Shown here piece after piece: positions 58,915 through 64,000 of a stretch of DNA of 64,000 nucleotides (position 1 is its first letter; every line of letters begins with the position of its first letter). Source of the DNA: Thelephora terrestris (Eukaryota > Basidiomycota > Agaricomycetes > Thelephorales > Thelephoraceae); contig WIUZ02000023.1 of NCBI GenBank assembly GCA_015956445.1, forward strand, positions 124,001 to 188,000, in the 5' to 3' direction. Under the pieces are notes generated by a model, which searched no databases, had not been told where the DNA came from, and was given only the letters and a program-made list of their open reading frames with translations. Made by a program: the position numbers and the translations under genes.

Positions 58915-59282
58915 TTAGGATAAACAAGCCCTTAACCCCAATCACGATCCCATCAAATCCAGAGAAATTCCCATCATGCTTCTATTGCTACCATGAAACG
59001 AGAGAAATCCCCATCGATCAAGAGAAATCCCCACCAGACCCTAAATGACTCATTCGCTATTGTTCCCCTGGTTCGTACCCGCTACCAGTTGTCCTAAGTT
59101 CCACTTCTCCGACTCATCTACCCTACCCTAAAGTACGCACAGACCACGTTGACTCCTGTAGAGGATTGGGTATATAAGGAAGAGCGTTCGCTCCTTTCTT
59201 TTCCCCATTCTCAATCTCTTCTGTACTCTCCTACCAATACTCTCAATAAAACAAGTAAGCTGAGGAATCCTCCTGCTAGTGT

Positions 59283-59900
59283 ATGTTCAGTGCTCCTAAC
59301 CCATTCCCCTCTACCAGTCCTATCCAACGTCCGGTCATACCTGACGCCAGAAGGTCTATCTGGGAGTATAAACTCATCAGGAGCCTTCAAGTAAATCGAA
59401 CTAACGGTCTACTAACTCATTTCCCTTACTATCGCCCTTTTGTGGCCCTCGACGCCGGAGTCACTACTCCTCCTTTCCTCTTAGGAGCTGATCATCAATT
59501 CCTCTGGAATTCCGATCTCACTGGTAGCGTTCTAGCCACCGTTTACTTCAGCATAAGCCCGGCCTTCTATTTTCCTAACCCTCGCATTCATCTTACCACT
59601 AACACTCATACCCATTCCCCTGCCATCATTGTCTTGTGGTGGGAAATTCCAACTGAATTACCTTATTCGGTCTTAGAATACCTCGTCAGTTTTGAACGTC
59701 TCAGCGATCAAAACTTCGACCCATTCGTTCAGCAACTGAGTCAGTTCTGTCAAGACTACCACTCACCCGTCTACCCTTATCAAACCAAGTCGCCGCTCGC
59801 TCTTGATACTCCCCCTCTCCTCGTCCCCACACCTGGAACCCCCTTCAAAGTTCGACCAGATACTCCCTACCCGTCCTCTAATCCTCTAGCGCCCCTTTAA
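59283..59900 (+). CDS. Family I unit 6 reading frame, 205 codons, unknown function
   Basis: Open plus-strand frame starting MFSAPNPFPSTSPIQRPVIP. It has FPYYRPFVALDAGVTTPPFL, IIVLWWEIPTELPYSVLEYL and FERLSDQNFDPFVQQLSQFC, then a Pro-rich end (PYPSSNPLAPL). Related stretches occur in units 0 and 1. TATATAAGG lies ~110 bp upstream. No known domain; it runs antisense to the other reading frame of the unit. Confidence 0.5.
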   Translation: MFSAPNPFPSTSPIQRPVIPDARRSIWEYKLIRSLQVNRTNGLLTHFPYYRPFVALDAGVTTPPFLLGADHQFLWNSDLTGSVLATVYFSISPAFYFPNPRIHLTTNTHTHSPAIIVLWWEIPTELPYSVLEYLVSFERLSDQNFDPFVQQLSQFCQDYHSPVYPYQTKSPLALDTPPLLVPTPGTPFKVRPDTPYPSSNPLAPL

Positions 59901-60827
59901 ACAGTAAGCAGGCCTACAACCCTGACATCACCCGACATGGCAGCAAGATCTCCATAGATCAATGCGCCTACCTCCAAACGGTCCTTGAGCGATGTGGGAT
60001 GCAGAATGCTAAAGTTGCAGCAACCCCTCTCCCGGCCGGGTATGTGCCGACTCCGTCGACAGAGGTAGCATGCCCGGAAAGACAAAGCAGGTACCAAACC
60101 ATAATTGGTTCCTTACTATACCTCATGCTGGGTACCCGACCAGATATCGCCTTCACGGTTACTAAACTTGCGCAATATGCTGCAAACCCGTCAAAAGAGC
60201 ACGTTGAGAAAGCGCTGTATATCTGCCGCTACTTAATCGGAACTTCAAAATACCAATTGACCTACGACAGAGATTCACGGGAAGGTATCTCAGCCTGTAC
60301 CGACTCAGACTGGGCTTCAGACCCCACTCAGAGACAATCCCAAAGTGGATACTTTGTCCGGATGGCAAAAGGACTCATCTCATGGACCTCAAGAGCGCAG
60401 AAAACCATTGCACTGTCGTCCACTGAGGCTGAATACATGGCGCTCTCTGATTGTAGCCGCCAAGTAGTCTGGATGCATACCCTTCTGGGGGAGCTTGGCT
60501 ATGACCTTAAAGCCATCCCAATCTGCGGAGATAATCAAGGCTCGATCTTTATCGCCTCGAACCCGGTCACTGAAAAGAGGTCAAAGCATATCGACATTCG
60601 CTACCACTACATCCGAGAAGTCATCAATGACGGATGAGTGGTCGTGTATTTCATTCCCGGAGATGACAATCCCACGGATCTTCTAACAAAAAACCTTGGG
60701 GTCGTCAAGCTTAGAAAATTCAGAGATGCCCTTGGCCTCGAATTCTTCTGAGCATATACCTCCAACTTACTACAGTCCAATTCCCGCCAATGAAGTTATA
60801 CAGGGAGTTGTACTTAGTAAGGGGGAG

Positions 60828-61181
60828 TGTTGAACTGGAGGTCTATGCCCGGCAACGGGTCAACCGGCTCCACCGCTTCAAGCGAGAGCCGATGCCGGAG
60901 AGCGCTGATCAAGCGACCCGAAGGGACGGTATCACATCAGTGATCCGATCGATTGGTATGACGTGCGCGTGCCTTGAAGCCGCCGCACGGACCCTGCATC
61001 AGTCACACTGTATAGATGTGACACCAATAGAGTAGATAGATATATACCCCTCATGTGTAGATAGATCAATCAATCGCTTCTCTCTCTCTCTCACCCACTA
61101 GCAACTATAAAGCCTCTCCCCTTCAGGTAAGACTTAGAGTACCCATGTAGTAGTATAGTATTATACTCTACGTGCTCAACA
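60828..61181 (+). repeat. Copia 3' LTR, 354 bp
   Basis: Starts TGTTGAACTGG and ends GTGCTCAACA, with short inverted ends TGTTGA/TCAACA. The purine tract TAAGGGGGAG lies directly before it. CT-rich and TATATA stretches inside may be promoter parts. No second copy was found in the window. Confidence 0.85.
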
Positions 61182-62290
61182 ATTTTGTTTGTCTGCAGGG
61201 TCAAGGAGTTGATGTGTTTTACTCTCCGGCATCCCATGCAACTCCACAAGAAAGCGAGACAGTTGATGGCGATTGCAAACACCAGTCCAGACCTGAGACC
61301 CATCGCGCACATGTATCTGTGTTGCGAAACCTAGCATAAATCCAGTGAGTTATGCAATTTTCATTCAGGAACAGGCACATACGTTTGAAAGTGTGCTTGT
61401 AGTCTGTGGTCATCGTGACATCCCCAGGACCTGTGTGAAGGTTCATTCCACTCAGACGAGATAGCTTTAACCCAAGCGAGGAAGACTTCTTGACCTCGCG
61501 ATCCATGCACAATCGGAAGCGGCTATTCCGGAGGGAGGCTTCTCCGTCACTTGCAACTGACCAGATTGGACCGTTGTATTTTTCGCCATATTCGTTAGAC
61601 TGCCATGCGGTGATGACTGTCCCTAACCAGCTTGCACAGTCCTCACCGGTCCCCGTGCCACACTTGGTTGAGACGACAAGCGGTATTGCTTGATAATTGT
61701 CCTCCCTGTGGGCTGCAATTGCCACAACAGATGCCTCGGAACCAAAGTGGAGGTCTCCCTCGTAAATCAGGTCTGCGAGGTACTCGACTGTTGCCATTCC
61801 AATGACGAGCCGATCCACCCCAACACTGTGTTCACGACAAAAGCCAACAACCTCGTTCGTTTCCCGAACATAGCACCCTCTCTCATCAACTGCAACCCCA
61901 TCAATCAGCAACAAATGGCCACACCTGGGAAGTTGAGGCCGCTGTTCTTGGCAAAAAAACGAAGCAATGTTTGATGAGATCTCATCTGCGGTTGGGACAG
62001 ATCCAGAAGGGGTGAGACGAGGGACTGTACGGTGGGTTGTGATTGTTCGATAAGCGGGGAGGCCATGAGAGCAGCAGAGCGCGTAGAGAAGTTTTGGGCC
62101 ACCAAGGGACTTGGCAAGGAAGGTGACATCGAGTTCACGTTTGGAGTAGTTGCTGCGGGCAGTGTAAAAGCCATTGATGGCCTGTTCGACATGCATGATG
62201 ATGGCAGACACGCTGCAGCCACGTTTGAGTGAAACTCCAAGAATGCATTTGAGTCGCTTGACATCATTTGATGCAAGGATCTTGAGTAAA
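61182..62290 (-). pseudogene. Basidiomycete orphan gene, 3' end cut by copia
   Basis: The minus-strand exon, open from about 62290 to 61378, reads SNDVKRLKCILGVSLKRGCS and NGFYTARSNYSKRELDVTFL. AKSLGGPKLLYALCCSHGLP, GHLLLIDGVAVDERGCYV, CGTGTGEDCASWLGTVITAW and WSVASDGEASLRNSRFRLCM follow, then TGPGDVTMTTDYKHTFKR before GTATGT. I recognise this as a family often seen, unnamed, in Agaricomycete genomes. After the intron, LSRFLVELHGMPESKTHQLL and DPADKQN appear, and the copia LTR abuts that codon. The downstream part is therefore lost from this strand, and one frame change is present before it. Function unknown. Confidence 0.6.
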
Positions 62291-62600
62291 CACTGGTAGT
62301 CGTTTACATTACATTAGCTTGTGAAAAGTTTGTGGGATAATGCTACGTTCTGCAGGAGGTATTAGTGCGAGAAATTCGTGTCTCAGTCATTCTAATCAAG
62401 TACCTTTAAACGGGCTTCATCTAGCATTTTCCTAAGATTTTTTGGAATGGCAGCAAGTTGGAAAAATGTGAGAAGGTGATGCGGGGTGTGAGGTGCGGCA
62501 TTATGTGCGCGTTTCTCAATTGTCTTGAAAGTGTCACGCTGCAGGATCCAGGAACAGCTATTACAAGCATGCCCGTAACCCAACTGTCCTTATGATTTTA
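62291..62600 (-). other. Probable upstream exon(s) of the orphan gene
   Basis: Minus-strand 62392-62583 reads PHHLLTFFQLAAIPKNLRKM, which fits an earlier exon of the same family; the exact splice borders are unclear and the 5' end was not found. Confidence 0.35.
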
Positions 62601-62940
62601 GTATTACTAATTACGAGTTTCTTCGAACACGAGTAATAAGAACTCCCATATGAAGAGTAAAAAGACTCCTGCTGCCCTCCCTTGGCTGAGGACGAGTTTT
62701 ACTACTCCCTACAGCCGGGTATGGTTGATGGGTGGTTCCCACAAGGGGTTCCCATTCGGGCAGGCGGGTTTTTGGCTGATTGGCAATAACCCTCGGCTGA
62801 TCTGGTGCTCCCAGGTGTTGCAACCGTGTGAATTGTCCATCACACGGCAACCCCTCGTTTCCCCTCGCTTCCCTTGCCCTCCCTCCCATCAAAACAACCT
62901 CCCCTGGCCGTTGCAACCGTGCGAATTCTCATGACGTGGC
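62601..62940. other. Unassigned stretch
   Basis: No gene seen. GCAACCGTG(T/C)GAATT occurs twice (about 62820 and 62915). Confidence 0.3.
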
Positions 62941-63195
62941 AGCCTCGTCGGCTATCCTCCCTTCCCCTTTGTCGGCTATTCTGCCTTTCCCCCTCGTCAG
63001 CTATCCTCCCTTCCCCTTTGTCGGCTATTCTGCCTTCCCCCTTTGTCGGCTATCCTGCTGTTACCCCTTGTCGGCTTTTCCCTCTCATCGGCTATTCCCA
63101 GCTTTTACCCTCCCTCAGCTTTTCCCCCTCGTCGGCTATTCCCCTGCTCGGCTATTCCCAGCATTTCTACCTCCTCGGCTATTCCGCTCCCCGGC
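62941..63195. repeat. Minisatellite TCGGCTATYC-CCTTCCCC
   Basis: About ten degenerate units of 20-27 bp, each with TCGGCTATTC or TCGGCTATCC followed by a pyrimidine run (CTCCCTTCCCC). Open frames through it are a by-product. Confidence 0.75.
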
Positions 63196-64000
63196 AATTA
63201 CATTCCCGGATACCATCCTGGGTCCCCTTCAATATTTACATTTTATAGTGTATTTATGTATGTTGTAAATACATTATATAACAAATATACGGGGTTTTTT
63301 ATGCAACAGAAATTTTATTCGGCAAAAAAACACGAAATACATATATAATATATATATCTAAATAGCGCAAGGTAAACGCAGTTCATCCCGCTAAAAACTA
63401 TTCAGTTCCGTGCTGAATTGAACCGTCCAGACCCCAGCAAAGTTGATCACACGGTTCGGGAGATCCCGCTGAAGAAGTGGGATCATTTCCTTTTTGGATG
63501 GCTTGGTGGGGGGATTTTGCGGGTTGCGGGCAGGTTGCAGGCTCCCGGGTTCTGGACGACACACGTGTATTTATTTTTAGTGCTAAATTTCGACAATGTG
63601 GGACACCCTCTCCGTGGCCTTCCAAACCTCACCTTTCTAAAAATAGACGTTGCAAGCGCCCGAAGAAAACGAGTGAGATTTCACAAGTCCTAAGCGCTCG
63701 TAGGGCAAAAGCACAACTTACCCAAGTGCGGCGCTTATTAGATATTTTCCCACGTTTGCTCATCCGGCCGGTGTCAAGTCAAGAACAAGAAGATTTCATT
63801 CAGACCTCTACCGGAGGTCGTGGTACTCAAGAAATAGTAAACAGGCAATTGTGGTAGTAGGTAATGTAGTGCGTATATTAATTCAGGGTCTCCAAAAGCT
63901 TACGACTCGGCTTGGACTGGCGCTTTCCAGTTGAACGCGCCTGCCACGTTGCCGCTGCCACTGCAGAGACAGACTTCTCAGCTAGGGTCGAGGGAGGACC
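63196..64000. other. Unassigned right end
   Basis: AT-rich DNA at 63235-63365 is followed by an open plus stretch (63477-63857) with a basic segment (RRCKRPKKTSE). I cannot assign it to a family and it may be a fragment of an element that continues to the right. Confidence 0.3.

Larger units (their letters stand above)
57750..59927 (-). mobile_element. LTR-like unit 6 (family I), 2.18 kb, whole-length, inside copia
   Basis: Starts TGTCACAAACGTGTGACATA and ends CTACAACCCTGACA. The 5-bp duplication TCACC lies at 57745-57749 and 59928-59932, inside the copia reverse transcriptase region. It has two divergent reading frames: 58021-58914 on minus and 59283-59900 on plus, with TATATAAGG upstream of the latter (~59170) and TATATACG upstream of the former (~58850). 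It is the undivided reference for family I (units 0 and 1). No polymerase; LTR-like fossil. Confidence 0.8.
53999..61181 (+). mobile_element. Ty1/copia retrotransposon fossil, 5' truncated, split by LTR-like unit 6
   Basis: Parts in order: gag-like region (54001-54800), protease with VWMLDSGASRHFT (~55020), GAG-pre-integrase MHRRLAHPSKE (~55430), integrase core (55600-56100), a Pro/Ser-rich linker, and reverse transcriptase (57050-57749). Unit 6 interrupts at 57750-59927. The reverse transcriptase end and RNase H follow (59933-60640), then a polypurine tract (~60817-60827) and the 3' LTR (60828-61181). Protease-integrase-RT order is diagnostic of copia. The 5' LTR and the gag start are absent: the left border is the end of LTR-like unit 3. 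Long open stretches suggest a fairly young copy, but it is broken by truncation and by one insertion. Confidence 0.9.

Noticed and set aside
63477-63857. 126-codon plus frame as a gene
   Set aside because: Basic segment only; no family recognised.

Overview
The window looks like basidiomycete, probably Agaricomycete, nuclear DNA. Genes are cut by many introns of about 50-70 nt with GT-AG borders. The families present (F-box proteins with long C-terminal halves, BTB/POZ families, fungal orphan proteins, Helitron, Tc1/mariner, copia) fit that group. About two thirds of the window is mobile DNA, much of it nested.

1-6.9 kb: a Helitron transposase runs off the left edge (minus strand). Next comes a complete Tc1/mariner-type transposase (plus strand, three exons). 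Convergent with it is an intact eight-exon gene whose protein has a Cys/His motif and a SAM-like C terminus. 6.9-11.5 kb: one 4.6-kb foldback element with a 9-bp target duplication, arms of 35-bp tandem units and inner TTAGG/CCTAA arrays.

11.5-33.8 kb is the host gene island. A tandem duplication carries a histidine-acid-phosphatase remnant, an F-box gene and an OHCU decarboxylase gene (urate catabolism); only the second F-box and second OHCU copies are intact. A cluster of four genes with two BTB-like domains each (two on minus, two on plus, plus a remnant) follows. A tiny metallothionein gene, an F-box relic and a broken glycosyltransferase gene lie among them.

33.8-61.2 kb is a nest of elements. 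At least seven units or fragments have TGTCA...TGACA-like ends. Five of them keep matching 5-bp target duplications, and they carry gag-like or coiled-coil reading frames but no polymerase. I treat them as LTR-like fossils. A second Tc1/mariner element, with recognisable TIRs and a TA target, carries the same two-gene layout as the first: transposase plus convergent Cys/His-SAM gene. A CACTA-type 953-bp palindrome and a copia fossil complete the nest. The copia element ends in the coding part of a fungal orphan gene. 61.2-64 kb holds that orphan gene, a minisatellite and unassigned DNA.

The strongest candidate for an undescribed system is the two-gene Tc1/mariner transposon, seen twice in the window with matching layout, similar accessory protein length (567 and 547 aa) and shared motifs. 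Next are the LTR-like reading-frame-bearing units and the FB-type foldback. All homology calls come from reading the translations; no database search was run.
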